The position numbers were made by a program, and so were the translations under genes. The notes beneath the pieces were generated by a model that was not told the DNA's origin, searched no databases, and saw only the letters and a program-made list of their open reading frames with translations. Below are positions 47,201 to 56,440 of a stretch of DNA of 64,000 bases, one piece after another; position 1 is the stretch's first letter, and each line of letters begins with the position of its first letter. This stretch comes from Zhongshania sp. (GTDB lineage Bacteria > Pseudomonadota > Gammaproteobacteria > Pseudomonadales > Spongiibacteraceae), in the NCBI GenBank assembly GCA_018066965.1, contig JAGPVP010000104.1, positions 1 to 64,000 on the forward strand, in the 5' to 3' direction.

Positions 47201-49646
47201 TAGGGGTATGCAAAGAGGACACCGGCGTGTCAGCCAATTGCTTAACCATAAGCCGGACTTGGCGCACTACGTCAGAGATCAACGCCACTAAACTTTCGCC
47301 CGCCGCAACCCGCATAGAGCGCAGCTCTTTTACCAAGCCTTCCAACGGCGTAATGATATTGGCAACCGGCCACACCTCGGCCATTTTCGACGAGCCTTTC
47401 AGCGTGTGCAAAGCGCGCTGCACTTCGTCAGTCAGACGCGCCGGATAACTGTCTACACTATCGACATAGGCTTCCAAGACCCGCAAATGAGTGTCTGCCT
47501 CTCCCATGAAAATCGCAGTCAAGCCGTCTTCGTCGACACCGGAACCCACACTGGACTGCGGAATTTGTTCCTGTGCCAAGGCGCTTGCAAACGTCATCAA
47601 ACCGTCAACTGACGATGCCGGTAATTCATGCCCTTCAGCTAAGGCCGCAATCATATCAGGCAGCAGAGCGGTGACGTTTTCAACCAATTGCAGACGGGCA
47701 TCATCCATCACAAAATGGCTGTTCACCACCTTGTTCAGCATCGCCTCAACCGACCACGCCAACTCGCCAATTTGCATGGCGCCAACCATTCGACCACTGC
47801 CTTTTAAGGTGTGGAAAGCGCGGCGCACTAGTGCCAGATAATCATCAGAATCGAGCCGCTCCTGCCAAATGGGCAGAGTTTCATTTAATAGCGCCAACAC
47901 CTCCCTAGATTCCTCTAGAAAGACATCAATAATTTCAGGATCAAGTACAACGCTCGCGCCGGTATTGATCTGAGCCACAGACGTCCCGCTAAGCGCATTT
48001 TTATTCGGCCAAGGCAGAATATTCGCGGCATCGATCGAGCTAATACGCACCGGATAACCCAAGCGTGCCACGCAGGCTTCGGCACCTATCAGCAAGGCCT
48101 CGTCGTCGTACTGGCGACCATTGCCGCTGCGCTCAAGGTAGTAATCTACCGAAGTCAACGCATCGGCCAAGGCATCGAGAGCCTGCCAATCCGGCACCAA
48201 TTGTTGCGAAATAATATTTGTTGCGAGGTATTCCGCGCAGTTTTCCAAGACCGCCGCCGGCGCTGAAAAACCTACCGAACTCATCAGCGCGGCCAACTCC
48301 CGTAGCTGTGCTGGAACGGCATTTAAATGACTGCTCTGCCACTGCTCTGACACATAGGCAATGATCGCTTCTTGTGCGTCGAACAATACCGAACGGCTTT
48401 GCGCAACCACGTTGCGCACACTGACATCAGCAGGTGCTGCGCTGCCCTCTGGCACTGCTGCGGGCGACAACACGTCCGCATTCGTCGATAGACGCTCGGC
48501 CAAGCGCTGCAAAGAAGTTGCCACCGCCTGCATCTGCTGGCCCGCCAAACCCCGCTGCACCTGCTCTATAATCGCCTTTAAAGGATAGAGCGATTCAACC
48601 CAACCAAGCACGGCCAGGGCATCGCCAATATTGGCGCAGCGACTCATCAATTGCTCGTTGTCTGAAACTGCGCTGGCAGCTGCCAGCAATTCGGCGACCA
48701 CCGCTTGCCGCGCCAACTCGGCAAACGGCGCAGTGTGAATATCTTTAACGCTTACACCGTCAAACAATCCTGCCAGACCGTGTTTCTCGCGCGCGTCTTT
48801 AATATAGCGCGACGTTGCGGGGCTACTCGCAATATAAAATAAAATATCTTTAAGTAATGGCTGCGACACTGGGCGCTGCGCCGCGCGCATGCCGTCGTCC
48901 ACGAGCACTTCCAGCTCCACGCCCAGACGCCCCAATAAATTGCGGACCGCAAAATGATTGGCTATTGATTCGTTGAGCAAGCCTTCAATTAATCCCAGCG
49001 CCGACAACCACAGTACTTGCTGAGGCTGCCCGCCACACAATTTGGCCGCACGTCCCGACGCTTTGCCGAGATACATCAAGCTCGGTTTGTCGTCATCGCC
49101 GCGCAAATACGCCTGCAAGGCTATGTGATACATCTTCCGTAACTTGCCCGCCAACTCGGTAAACGTCTGCGGCGACAAGCTCGCCACATCAGCGGAGAAG
49201 TCTGGCGTTAAATCTAACCGGGGATTAAATAACAGCGACGACGATAATAAAGGCTGATCGTTAGCTGCACGCAACTCGTTAAATATAATAATTAACGACG
49301 CGGGTAATTCATTTTTACTATCGTTAACTCGGCGCAAATAGGCTGGCAATTCATCTGCGCTGGTTTGCACCGCCGCTAGCACATCGCGCTGCCGACCCGC
49401 GACATACTTGCCCGCACTGGCCGCCGCAATACTGCGCTCCATCTCTTCGACCAGTAACGCAGCGCCACTGAACTCAATCATTCGCAAGCTACCCTGCACC
49501 TGATGCAAGAGCATACTCGCCCGATCTAAAGAAACATCGTGGGCGTTGTGAAGAAAATCATCTATCAGTGGCACACACTGACCAAGGGCGTCGGAAATTT
49601 CTCCCGCAACCCACTCAAGCGCAATATAGTCTCGGCGATCAGTCAT
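44280..49646 (-). CDS. chpA: Hybrid CheA-type histidine kinase ChpA (PilL)
   Basis: A 1788-residue kinase hub of the Pil-Chp system controlling type IV pilus activity. A degenerate N-terminal Pt domain (MLLHQVQGSLRMIE, His48) precedes three canonical HPt domains with HTLKG at about His612, His747 and His1060. Then come dimerisation and ATPase regions with MLRNAIDHGIEP (N box) and GRGVGMDVVRSEI, a CheW-like domain, and a C-terminal receiver with VVDDSVTVRKVTS and Asp1715 in LLDIEMPRMDGFE. It is shorter than the roughly 2,470-residue P. aeruginosa ChpA, with fewer visible phosphotransfer domains. First gene after pilJ. Confidence 0.93.
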   Translation of the reverse strand: MTDRRDYIALEWVAGEISDALGQCVPLIDDFLHNAHDVSLDRASMLLHQVQGSLRMIEFSGAALLVEEMERSIAAASAGKYVAGRQRDVLAAVQTSADELPAYLRRVNDSKNELPASLIIIFNELRAANDQPLLSSSLLFNPRLDLTPDFSADVASLSPQTFTELAGKLRKMYHIALQAYLRGDDDKPSLMYLGKASGRAAKLCGGQPQQVLWLSALGLIEGLLNESIANHFAVRNLLGRLGVELEVLVDDGMRAAQRPVSQPLLKDILFYIASSPATSRYIKDAREKHGLAGLFDGVSVKDIHTAPFAELARQAVVAELLAAASAVSDNEQLMSRCANIGDALAVLGWVESLYPLKAIIEQVQRGLAGQQMQAVATSLQRLAERLSTNADVLSPAAVPEGSAAPADVSVRNVVAQSRSVLFDAQEAIIAYVSEQWQSSHLNAVPAQLRELAALMSSVGFSAPAAVLENCAEYLATNIISQQLVPDWQALDALADALTSVDYYLERSGNGRQYDDEALLIGAEACVARLGYPVRISSIDAANILPWPNKNALSGTSVAQINTGASVVLDPEIIDVFLEESREVLALLNETLPIWQERLDSDDYLALVRRAFHTLKGSGRMVGAMQIGELAWSVEAMLNKVVNSHFVMDDARLQLVENVTALLPDMIAALAEGHELPASSVDGLMTFASALAQEQIPQSSVGSGVDEDGLTAIFMGEADTHLRVLEAYVDSVDSYPARLTDEVQRALHTLKGSSKMAEVWPVANIITPLEGLVKELRSMRVAAGESLVALISDVVRQVRLMVKQLADTPVSSLHTPKTLLSSINALSVQLIHEAEFAVDRGARGELAAGALDAFLANNSDGVQGLLDILSEQQHVGATTLVEYAQTMGVFAQRAEDINCEAVAELAQALQVLLSHATEPVPRRFVALVNEALEQLMDYLNQLAAEQTVAENSGLIDRIRNVDLSEVAVDRDGDVLQESEFIERAPLADDLISETPSAKDSATVDKSAADPVAIDDGIDVEILEIFLEEAADLLESLDESIHYWSGERDELVHLDNIQRYLHTLKGGARLSGLMAVGDLSHNFETAIASAVAHRNTGGDEFFNLVQQFQDRLVSSIAAIDDPTGAIPLSEIAGSDAEDEHAVAQALFTIPDQELLPSLISDTEISHEGSLASSMARATPQEMIKVPSPLLERLINLAGETSIARGRVEEQVNEIHFSLEEMEITVERLQSQVRRMDIETEAQIIFRQEQVESEGADGFDPLEFDRYSQLQQLSRSLLESASDLVDLRGTLLEKSRDMETLLIQQSRVNTELQEGLMRSQLVHFSRMVPRLRRGVRQIGSELDKPVEFNVYNAEGEMDRRVLERIIPALEHMLRNAIDHGIEPQDVREAAGKPAVGEISMRFDRQGGDVVIVISDDGGGIDLQAVRRRAEELKLISADAELSERQLLDYIFHAGFSTAKNITQISGRGVGMDVVRSEIKQLGGAIEIQTEAGRGSRFEIRLPFTVSVNRALMVSVGGEIYAVPLNNIEGIVRVSPYELDVYYQEGGPDFEYAGQQYKLRYMGNLLDAGRVAHLEGQLESRPVLLIRNAEPPTAIQVDSLLGSREVVVKTLGPQFAAVPGLSGATVLGDGSVVVILDMLASIRADVARRLAGNQLQSQPALARKNNRLIMVVDDSVTVRKVTSRLLARQHMEVVLARDGLDAINQLQGSERLPDVILLDIEMPRMDGFEVASRVRSNPRMKDIPIIMISSRTGQKHRQRAFALGVHNFLGKPYQEIQLLKAIDEVTSGLVSA

Positions 49647-49760
49647 GTCGTTGGACTCTACATTCCCTTTTCATCGCGATGGATGCCATGTCGCCGAACA
49701 CAACAGCAACGGCGCAATGTACGTCACATTCGCTAGTCACTGACTCGGCAACAATAGCAA

Positions 49761-51794
49761 TCAGAGCTGCTGCTCTGGCAGAGTGAAACCCGCCACCGAG
49801 CTACGCAAATCGTTGGTCATTTCTGCCAACGCCCCGATTGATCTGGCGGTTTCGGTTGAGCCCGCCGATGTTTGCGAAGTAATTTGCTGAATGACCTGCA
49901 TCGTTGATGATATTTGTCCCGCCGATACGGCTTGATCAGCAGCCGCGCTAGAGATGTTCTGAATCAGCTCCGCCAGCTCCTGCGAAACGGTTTCGATTTC
50001 AGTGAGGGCAGTACCTGCATCCTGCGCTAGACGCGCCCCACGCACCACCTCAGATGTGGTTTGTTCCATCGAAATAACCGCTTCATTGGTATCTGACTGG
50101 ATAGTTTTTACCAAGGCTTCAATCTGTTTCGTTGCACCTGATGACCGCTCAGCTAGACGCTGTACTTCATCCGCAACAACCGCGAAACCACGGCCCGCAT
50201 CACCCGCCATCGACGCCTGAATCGCCGCGTTCAATGCCAAAATATTGGTTTGGTCGGCAATATCATTAATCAGCGAGACTATGTCACCGATCTCTTGCGA
50301 GGACTCACCCAGACGTTTAATACGCTTGGAAGTTTCCTGAATCTGCTCGCGAATATTGTCCATGCCTTTAATCGTGTTCTGTACAACCTCTGCACCGGTA
50401 TTGGCGATGGCCACCGAACGCTGCGCAACCGCCGCTGATTCGCGTGCGTTTGACGATACGCGGTCGATGGTTTGCGCCATTTCTGAAATCGCCGCTGACG
50501 CACCGGCAATTTCTTTAGCCTGACTTTCTGAAGCCTGCGCCAAAGTTAAGGCGGTAGACTGCGAACTCTGTGCCGCAGACGATACCTCTACCGCAGTTTC
50601 GTTAATCTGCGATACGAGCACCCGCAATTGGTCGATGGTGTAGTTGATCGAGTCGGCAATGGCGCCAGTGAAATCTTCGGTTACCGTTGCCGAGGTAGTG
50701 AGGTCACCATCGGCCAAATCCGCCAGCTCGTCGAGTAGGCGCAAAATTGCGGTCTGGTTTCTTTCATTGGCATCTGCTGTTTCGCGCAAACGCATTTGGG
50801 TGTTGCGCATAGACTGCCATGCAAACACCGCCAAACCAATTAAGATAACGCCCACAAAAACCAAGGCGCTGGCAAAAGATAGTGGCCGTTTGTCAGATAA
50901 TTTTGCAATTGACGACGACAAGCTACTCGTCACTTGCGTAATTTCAGGTACTTTAGCCGAAATCAAAATAGCGGCTTCTGAGGATTTCAAAAGCTCAGGT
51001 GAGACTTCAAAAATACGTTCCATTGACCCGCTAAGTTGCTGGAATGACCCCGCAATAGCACCCAAAATTTTCTGCGCTGCACTATTGGTGACACGCTCAA
51101 CACCGATGGCGCTATTACCGGTAAGCATGCCGTTTAGCACGGTCGCAAATTCGCTAGCATCAATAGTAAATTGCTCTGCGGCTTGGGTGGCCGCATCGCC
51201 ACCACCAATCATACGATCTACGTGACGACCAATACGCTCAGCCAACCAAGACTGACGCTGGGCAATGGCAACCTGCTTTGCTGAAGCGCCATTTTTTAAT
51301 AAAATTTCTACTACTTTATTGTTGTTTTGCTGTAACTCTGGAAGCTGTTGGCTGAGGTTTCCGGCAACTTGATACAAAAAGATGATGCGTTCACTATTAC
51401 TGGTGATGGTGTCCGAGGCGCTATTTACCTGCGCCCACAAAACATTGAGACGGTCTATATCTGAACCCAACATGGCCGCAGGCGATGGCAAACCTTTGCT
51501 GCCGTCGACTAACTTGCTGCGCGCCTGTTCAAAATTTCGTTGTGCCCGGGCCAGCGCATCGAAACTACCCTGATCACCCAGCGCCGCCTCTCTAGAGGTA
51601 TTCGCTATTTGCTGAGCGTACAAACGCATTTCACTGGTTAGCTCCAAGTAACGCTGATCATAATCTGCGTCGCGCAGAATAATGAAGGTGTTTAGACCTG
51701 CGCCCACGAAGCCCGCTAAAATAATTATAACGAGCACACTCACAACTCGGCTGCTTCGCAACCGTGTTAAAGCGCCTTGATTACCTGCTTTCAT
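49761..51794 (-). CDS. pilJ: Methyl-accepting chemotaxis protein PilJ
   Basis: A 677-residue inner-membrane chemoreceptor. TM1 ([20 protein letters not shown]) lies near residue 18 and TM2 ([20 protein letters not shown]) near residue 300, bounding a periplasmic sensor with PilJ-type helical repeats. A HAMP-like region and a signalling domain follow, with the hairpin tip [20 protein letters not shown] and [14 protein letters not shown]. It senses pilin interaction or a surface signal and passes it to ChpA through PilI. There is no pilK gene between it and chpA. Confidence 0.93.
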   Translation of the reverse strand: MKAGNQGALTRLRSSRVVSVLVIIILAGFVGAGLNTFIILRDADYDQRYLELTSEMRLYAQQIANTSREAALGDQGSFDALARAQRNFEQARSKLVDGSKGLPSPAAMLGSDIDRLNVLWAQVNSASDTITSNSERIIFLYQVAGNLSQQLPELQQNNNKVVEILLKNGASAKQVAIAQRQSWLAERIGRHVDRMIGGGDAATQAAEQFTIDASEFATVLNGMLTGNSAIGVERVTNSAAQKILGAIAGSFQQLSGSMERIFEVSPELLKSSEAAILISAKVPEITQVTSSLSSSIAKLSDKRPLSFASALVFVGVILIGLAVFAWQSMRNTQMRLRETADANERNQTAILRLLDELADLADGDLTTSATVTEDFTGAIADSINYTIDQLRVLVSQINETAVEVSSAAQSSQSTALTLAQASESQAKEIAGASAAISEMAQTIDRVSSNARESAAVAQRSVAIANTGAEVVQNTIKGMDNIREQIQETSKRIKRLGESSQEIGDIVSLINDIADQTNILALNAAIQASMAGDAGRGFAVVADEVQRLAERSSGATKQIEALVKTIQSDTNEAVISMEQTTSEVVRGARLAQDAGTALTEIETVSQELAELIQNISSAAADQAVSAGQISSTMQVIQQITSQTSAGSTETARSIGALAEMTNDLRSSVAGFTLPEQQL

Positions 51795-51842
51795 TTCCCC
51801 GAACTCCCAGTGCGATATTAGGTATTGTGTAAAATCCCGCGC

Positions 51843-52382
51843 TTATGCTGCCACGGTGTAAAAATTATCATCTTCTATTAATTGTACCGGCCGAAAAACC
51901 AGCCACTGCCGCTGACCGTGTTGATACGCACCCTGAACGTAGTTTGCCAAGTGGGTATCTTTTACATCGCAATCCAAGCGATAGGTTTCAGCATTAAAAT
52001 GCTGCATACCAAACACGTCATCAACAATAAGACCTAAATATATCTCGCCTTTTTCAATAACCAACACTCGGCGGTGGCGCTGCTCGACCGCTATTCGCTC
52101 ACCAATAAATGCCGTTAAATCTACTAGCGGCAGCAAGCGCCCCCGAACATTTGCAACGCCTTTCACCCATGGCTTCACGCCGGGTAGGCGAGTCACCGCT
52201 GGCTCAGTCAATACTTCAGCAATATCATCCATGGCGGTAACACAGTACTGATCGCCAAGGCGAAAACCGACACCGCTCCATGTAATCGCAAGTTTGTCGC
52301 GGGCGCTCGGCAAGGCCGTAAAGCCTTCACGGCACCTAGCCCCAAGGCTCTGCAAATAATCAAATGACGATGTGTTAGACAT
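51843..52382 (-). CDS. pilI: CheW-like coupling protein PilI
   Basis: A 179-residue CheW adaptor linking PilJ to ChpA. Landmarks: WSGVGFRLGDQYCVTAMDDI, the conserved RLPGVKPWVKGVANVRGRLL and VLVIEKGEIYLGLIVDDVFG. Length and position between pilH and pilJ match pilI. Confidence 0.92.
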   Translation of the reverse strand: MSNTSSFDYLQSLGARCREGFTALPSARDKLAITWSGVGFRLGDQYCVTAMDDIAEVLTEPAVTRLPGVKPWVKGVANVRGRLLPLVDLTAFIGERIAVEQRHRRVLVIEKGEIYLGLIVDDVFGMQHFNAETYRLDCDVKDTHLANYVQGAYQHGQRQWLVFRPVQLIEDDNFYTVAA

Positions 52383-52401
52383 TGTTCACTCAGTGCCGCT
52401 A

Positions 52402-52764
52402 CTAATTAAGTACTGCATCAATCGCTTTCAGCAGCCCTTTGCTATCAATGGGTTTGGTCAAATAGCCCTTTGCGCCTTGGCGCTGCCCCCACAAGCGATC
52501 GGTCTCTTGATCTTTGGTGGTGACAATAATCACCGGAATACCGCTGGTGTCAGGGTCGCGACTGAGCTGACGCGTTGCCTGAAAGCCATTTAAACCAGGC
52601 ATCACAATATCCATCAACACCACATCAGGCATTTCTTGTTTAGCAATATCTAGGCCTAGTTCACCGCTTTCCGCCGTTAAAACTTCATAGCCATTTTTAC
52701 TGAGGATTTCTGAGATCTTAAAAATTTCGGTTGGCGAATCATCAATTATTAATACCCGTGGCAT
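52402..52764 (-). CDS. pilH: Single-domain response regulator PilH
   Basis: A 120-residue CheY-like protein; ATG 52764 has GAGGG eight bases ahead (an in-frame start at 52803 would add an unrelated stretch). It has LIIDDSPTEIFKI, the phosphoacceptor Asp in VLMDIVMPGLNGFQA, VTTKDQETDRLWG and the final Lys in YLTKPIDSKGLL. In Pseudomonas PilH balances PilG, acting on the retraction side. Confidence 0.93.
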   Translation of the reverse strand: MPRVLIIDDSPTEIFKISEILSKNGYEVLTAESGELGLDIAKQEMPDVVLMDIVMPGLNGFQATRQLSRDPDTSGIPVIIVTTKDQETDRLWGQRQGAKGYLTKPIDSKGLLKAIDAVLN

Positions 52765-52868
52765 TCTTTTTCCCTCATCGATAGCGCCGCAATAGCGGCA
52801 CATAACGCAGCCTTAAATCGAACATCGTGATCGATTTGATAATTTATGTGACTGGGCAAATACGCTCA

Positions 52869-53261
52869 TTAAACATGCGCAGGCTGTACGTGATTCTGAA
52901 TTGCTTCAAGCAATTCACCCTTACTAAAAGGCTTGGTCAAATATTGATCTGATCCGACAATACGACCCTTCGCTTTATCGAACAAGCCGTCCTTACTGGA
53001 CAGCATAATCACCGGCGTAGACTTGAATTCAGTATTATTTTTAATCAAGGCGCAGGTCTGATAACCGTCAAGGCGCGGCATCATAATGTCGACAAAGATA
53101 ATATCTGGCTTAGTATCGGCAATCTTTGCCAAGGCGTCAAAGCCATCCACTGCCGTCACTACGGTACAACCTTCTTTTGCTAATAAGGTTTCAGTGGTAC
53201 GACGAATCGTTTTGCTATCGTCGATAATCATAACTTTTAGGTCGGAAAAATTAACTTCCAT
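52869..53261 (-). CDS. pilG: Single-domain response regulator PilG
   Basis: A 130-residue CheY-like protein and first gene of the chemosensory operon. It has MIIDDSKTIRRTTETLL, Asp in IFVDIMMPRLDGYQT, MLSSKDGLFDKAKGRIVGSD and YLTKPFSKGELL. PilG receives phosphate from ChpA and promotes pilus extension and cAMP signalling in Pseudomonas. Divergent from gshB. Confidence 0.94.
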   Translation of the reverse strand: MEVNFSDLKVMIIDDSKTIRRTTETLLAKEGCTVVTAVDGFDALAKIADTKPDIIFVDIMMPRLDGYQTCALIKNNTEFKSTPVIMLSSKDGLFDKAKGRIVGSDQYLTKPFSKGELLEAIQNHVQPAHV

Positions 53262-53505
53262 AAGAGTGGTTAACCTTGTGAAGCTTGCATATTAATGCGC
53301 CAACATTCCAATGTCTTATCGCACGGTGTTGGTTTTTTTACCACGTTAACACCGCCGACACCATCATCCTGTAGGGTCAGCCAAGCAAAAATGCGTGAAT
53401 AGACAAACTTTCGCGCTTTTTGCGGTATTCTATGGCCAGTAATTATTAACGCAGCACGTGTGCAGAATAAAGCCTATTTATGAAATTTTAGACACAGGTA
53501 TCAAA

Positions 53506-54462
53506 ATGACTATTCGCCTTGGCGTAGTGATGGACCCCATCGAACACGTCGCTTACAAAAAAGACTCTACCTTGGCCATGCTCTGGGCCGCCGCTGCACG
53601 CGGCTGGGACATTAGCTATATGACCCTCGCCGACCTTTATGTGAGCGGTGGCCAGGCAAGAGCCTCGGCGCGGCCATTGCGCGTGTTTAAAGATCCAGCG
53701 CATTTCTACGAGCTTGATGCTGGCGCCGATATTGCCCTTGGCGACCTCGATGTCATTCTAATGCGCAAAGACCCCCCGTTTGACAATGAATTCCTGTACG
53801 CAACCCATATTCTTGAATTGGCGGAAACCCAAGGGGCCTGGGTTGTTAACAAACCGCGCAGCCTGCGCGACTGCAACGAAAAGCTGTTTGCGCTGCAATT
53901 CCCGCAGTGTGGCCCCGTGCATCTTGTCAGCCGCGACCAGGCTAGATTGCGCGCCTTTCACGCCGAACACGGCGACGTCATTATGAAACCGCTAGACGGC
54001 ATGGGCGGCAGCTCAATATTCAGGCTCAAACCCGACGACGCCAATGTTGGCGTTATTTTAGAAACCCTCACCAACCACGGCCAAATCACCATCATGGCGC
54101 AGGTGTATCTGCCCGAAATTCGCGATGGCGACAAACGTATTTTGCTGATTGATGGCGAGCCCGTACCGTATTGCCTAGCCCGCATACCAGCCAAGGGCGA
54201 GACCCGTGGCAACCTCGCCGCTGGTGGCACCGGTAGAGCACAGCCCCTCAGTGACGCGGATCGCCGCATCGCCGCCGAAGTTGGCCCAGTTGCCCGCGAA
54301 AAAGGCTTGCTGTTTGTCGGCCTAGACGTTATCGGCGACTCACTCACAGAGATTAACGTCACCAGTCCAACCTGCATTCGCGAGATCGACGCTCAATTTG
54401 GCACCGACATAGCAGGACAATTAATGGACTGTATCGCCGCCAAACTCACCAGCGCGAAGTAA
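53506..54462 (+). CDS. gshB: Glutathione synthetase
   Basis: A 318-residue ATP-grasp ligase that joins gamma-glutamylcysteine and glycine. Start ATG 53506 (MTIRLGVVMDPIEHVAYKKD, typical of GshB); the upstream in-frame part from 53458 has no such match. The ATP-grasp motifs GDVIMKPLDGMGGSSIFRL, ILLIDGEPVPYCLARIPAKG and GLLFVGLDVIGDSLTEINVT are complete. It precedes a TonB gene by eight nt, as in Pseudomonas. Confidence 0.96.
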   Translation: MTIRLGVVMDPIEHVAYKKDSTLAMLWAAAARGWDISYMTLADLYVSGGQARASARPLRVFKDPAHFYELDAGADIALGDLDVILMRKDPPFDNEFLYATHILELAETQGAWVVNKPRSLRDCNEKLFALQFPQCGPVHLVSRDQARLRAFHAEHGDVIMKPLDGMGGSSIFRLKPDDANVGVILETLTNHGQITIMAQVYLPEIRDGDKRILLIDGEPVPYCLARIPAKGETRGNLAAGGTGRAQPLSDADRRIAAEVGPVAREKGLLFVGLDVIGDSLTEINVTSPTCIREIDAQFGTDIAGQLMDCIAAKLTSAK

Positions 54463-54470
54463 TTTATTCA

Positions 54471-55355
54471 ATGACCCCTGCGGCGACCTCATTTATAGAC
54501 GATCAAGCCCCACCAGAAAGGCTGGGGTTTATTATTGCGGTCGCCACCGCCATGCACCTTGCACTTATATTGGGCATTACCTTTGCCCCGCCTGAGGCGC
54601 GGATTAAATTACCCAGCCTTGAGATCACCTTGGCGCAATACCAAAGTAAAACCGCACCAGACACAGCCGATTATTTAGCGCAGTACGATCAGATCGGCAG
54701 CGGCACCTTAGAAGATAAAGCGGAACTCACTACTACCACCACCAGCGCCTTTCACGACAATACCGTGCAAGATGAGGAAGCGCTGAAATTAGCGCGGTCG
54801 GTGCCAGACACCGCCGGCGCGACGCTGCTAAGTACCACCGCAGCATCAAACCGCAATAGCAAACCACAGCAAACACGTATGCTGCACCAACAACAGCAAT
54901 GGAATGGCAGCGACGAGAACAACCAGCTCAGTGAAAATATTTCTGCCTTAGAAGCCCAGCTGGAACAGCTCAACCAAAATTATGCGCGTATGCCACGTCC
55001 CAAATTCATCACCTCGGTCGCCACCAAAGGCTCACCCGACGCGATGTATTTAAACCGCTGGGAAAAACGTGTCGAAACTGTCGGCAATGCCAATTACCCC
55101 GAAGAAGCGCGCCGCCAAGGAATAGAGGGCGAACTGCGACTCTTACTCATGCTCATGCCTGATGGCCGCATAGATGAAGTGCGTATTCTCAGCAGCTCTG
55201 GCAACCCCATACTAGACCGAGCAGCACATCGTATTGTTCGTCTAGCTGCCCCGTTTGAGGCGATTCCCAGCGATGTGCTCGACGGTAAAAATCGCCTCGG
55301 CATAGTTCGCACCTGGCGCTTTGAGCGCCAATCGCTCAAGACCAACCAAAGCTAA
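54471..55355 (+). CDS. TonB-family energy transducer, TonB3-like
   Basis: A 294-residue TonB-type protein with one inner-membrane helix (FIIAVATAMHLALILGITF, about residues 20-38). A variable, Thr/Gln-rich periplasmic linker has a helical segment (NISALEAQLEQLNQNY). The C-terminal TonB domain includes NANYPEEARRQGIEGELRLL and RIVRLAAPFEAIP. The linker is not Pro-Lys-rich as in classical TonB. Its place after gshB and near pilG matches tonB3 of P. aeruginosa, which is required for twitching motility. Confidence 0.85.
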   Translation: MTPAATSFIDDQAPPERLGFIIAVATAMHLALILGITFAPPEARIKLPSLEITLAQYQSKTAPDTADYLAQYDQIGSGTLEDKAELTTTTTSAFHDNTVQDEEALKLARSVPDTAGATLLSTTAASNRNSKPQQTRMLHQQQQWNGSDENNQLSENISALEAQLEQLNQNYARMPRPKFITSVATKGSPDAMYLNRWEKRVETVGNANYPEEARRQGIEGELRLLLMLMPDGRIDEVRILSSSGNPILDRAAHRIVRLAAPFEAIPSDVLDGKNRLGIVRTWRFERQSLKTNQS

Positions 55356-55416
55356 ATTCGTCGCTAATATCAGCTAGCGGCTTGTGTTTGTAGCAAATTC
55401 ACCGATACTTAGGAAC

Positions 55417-55986
55417 ATGACAGACACCGCCTTCTCATCATTTAAAAATCACTTTTTGATCGCCCTGCCCGCGCTCAAAGACGGCATTTTTACTCACAGC
55501 ATTACTTATCTCTGCGAGCACGACGAACAGGGTGCCATGGGCATTATTATCAATCACCCACTGAATATGGACGTGGATGAAATACTGGAACAGCTAGAAC
55601 TCGAAGGGCACATCCACAATCACCAACAACCGGTCTACGCCGGTGGCCCAGTGCATACGGATCGCGGCTTTGTATTGCACCGCCGCGACGGTAAACACTG
55701 GGACGCCAGCGTAGACGTTACCGATACCGTGACGCTAACTACATCACTGGATATTCTGAGCGCCATTGCCCGCGACTGCGGCCCAAGCCAAAGCCTTATC
55801 GCACTTGGCTACGCTGGCTGGGATGCCGGTCAATTAGAAGAAGAACTCCAAGACAATACCTGGTTAACCGTACCCGCCAGCGACCACGTACTGTTTGAGG
55901 TTGCTGCGGAGCACAAGGTCGATGCGGCCCTCGCGATTCTCGGTATCAATTTTTCGCAAATCGCGCCCGATAGCGGTCACGCCTAA
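55417..55986 (+). CDS. yqgE: YqgE/AlgH family protein
   Basis: A 189-residue cytoplasmic protein of the UPF0301 group. It has FLIALPALKDGIFTHSITYL, GAMGIIINHPLN and VYAGGPVHTDRGFVLH, all conserved. Its biochemical role is not settled; in Pseudomonas AlgH affects alginate regulation. ATG 55417 is chosen by homology; a GTG at 55384 would add eleven residues. It precedes ruvX, as in many proteobacteria. Confidence 0.9.
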   Translation: MTDTAFSSFKNHFLIALPALKDGIFTHSITYLCEHDEQGAMGIIINHPLNMDVDEILEQLELEGHIHNHQQPVYAGGPVHTDRGFVLHRRDGKHWDASVDVTDTVTLTTSLDILSAIARDCGPSQSLIALGYAGWDAGQLEEELQDNTWLTVPASDHVLFEVAAEHKVDAALAILGINFSQIAPDSGHA

Positions 55987-56002
55987 GGAAACATCCCTCT
56001 CA

Positions 56003-56425
56003 ATGACTGACAAACCCCAAACTCTGCTCAGCTTTGATTTTGGCCTGCGCTGGATTGGCTGTGCCATTGGCCAAACCCTAACCGGCACAGCCAGTCCACA
56101 AGCCTCACTGCAAGCCAAAGATGGTATTCCACGCTGGGAGGATATTGAAAAAATACTGGCCGAATGGAAACCCGACGCGGTGGTGGTGGGACTGCCACTG
56201 AATATGGACGGCAGCGTGTCTGAGATGTCCTTGCGGGCCCGTAAATTCGGTAATCGCATACACGGGCGCTTTGGCATTGCCGTACATTTCGCCGATGAGC
56301 GTTTAAGTAGTTTCGAGGCCCGCGGCGACATTATTGACGACACCGGCTCCCGCGACTTTAAAAACCAATCTGTCGACAGCCGCAGCGCCGCCATTATTTT
56401 AGAAAGCTGGATGCGCCAATCCTAG
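56003..56425 (+). CDS. ruvX: RuvX/YqgF Holliday-junction resolvase-like nuclease
   Basis: A 140-residue RNase H-fold protein. Motifs LLSFDFGLRWIGCAIGQ (first Asp), VVVGLPLNMDGSVSEMS and HFADERLSSFEA match YqgF, and the C-terminal Asp lies in SVDSRSAAIILESW. YqgF acts in 16S rRNA maturation or resolves junctions. ATG 56003 is preceded by AAGGA just inside the end of yqgE. An upstream in-frame ATG at 55895 lies inside yqgE and is not likely. Confidence 0.92.
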   Translation: MTDKPQTLLSFDFGLRWIGCAIGQTLTGTASPQASLQAKDGIPRWEDIEKILAEWKPDAVVVGLPLNMDGSVSEMSLRARKFGNRIHGRFGIAVHFADERLSSFEARGDIIDDTGSRDFKNQSVDSRSAAIILESWMRQS

Positions 56426-56440
56426 CTCAAAATACCAGCC

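Noticed and set aside
45668-47841. Several plus-strand frames inside chpA
   Set aside because: Shadow frames of a GC-rich minus-strand gene with no start signals.
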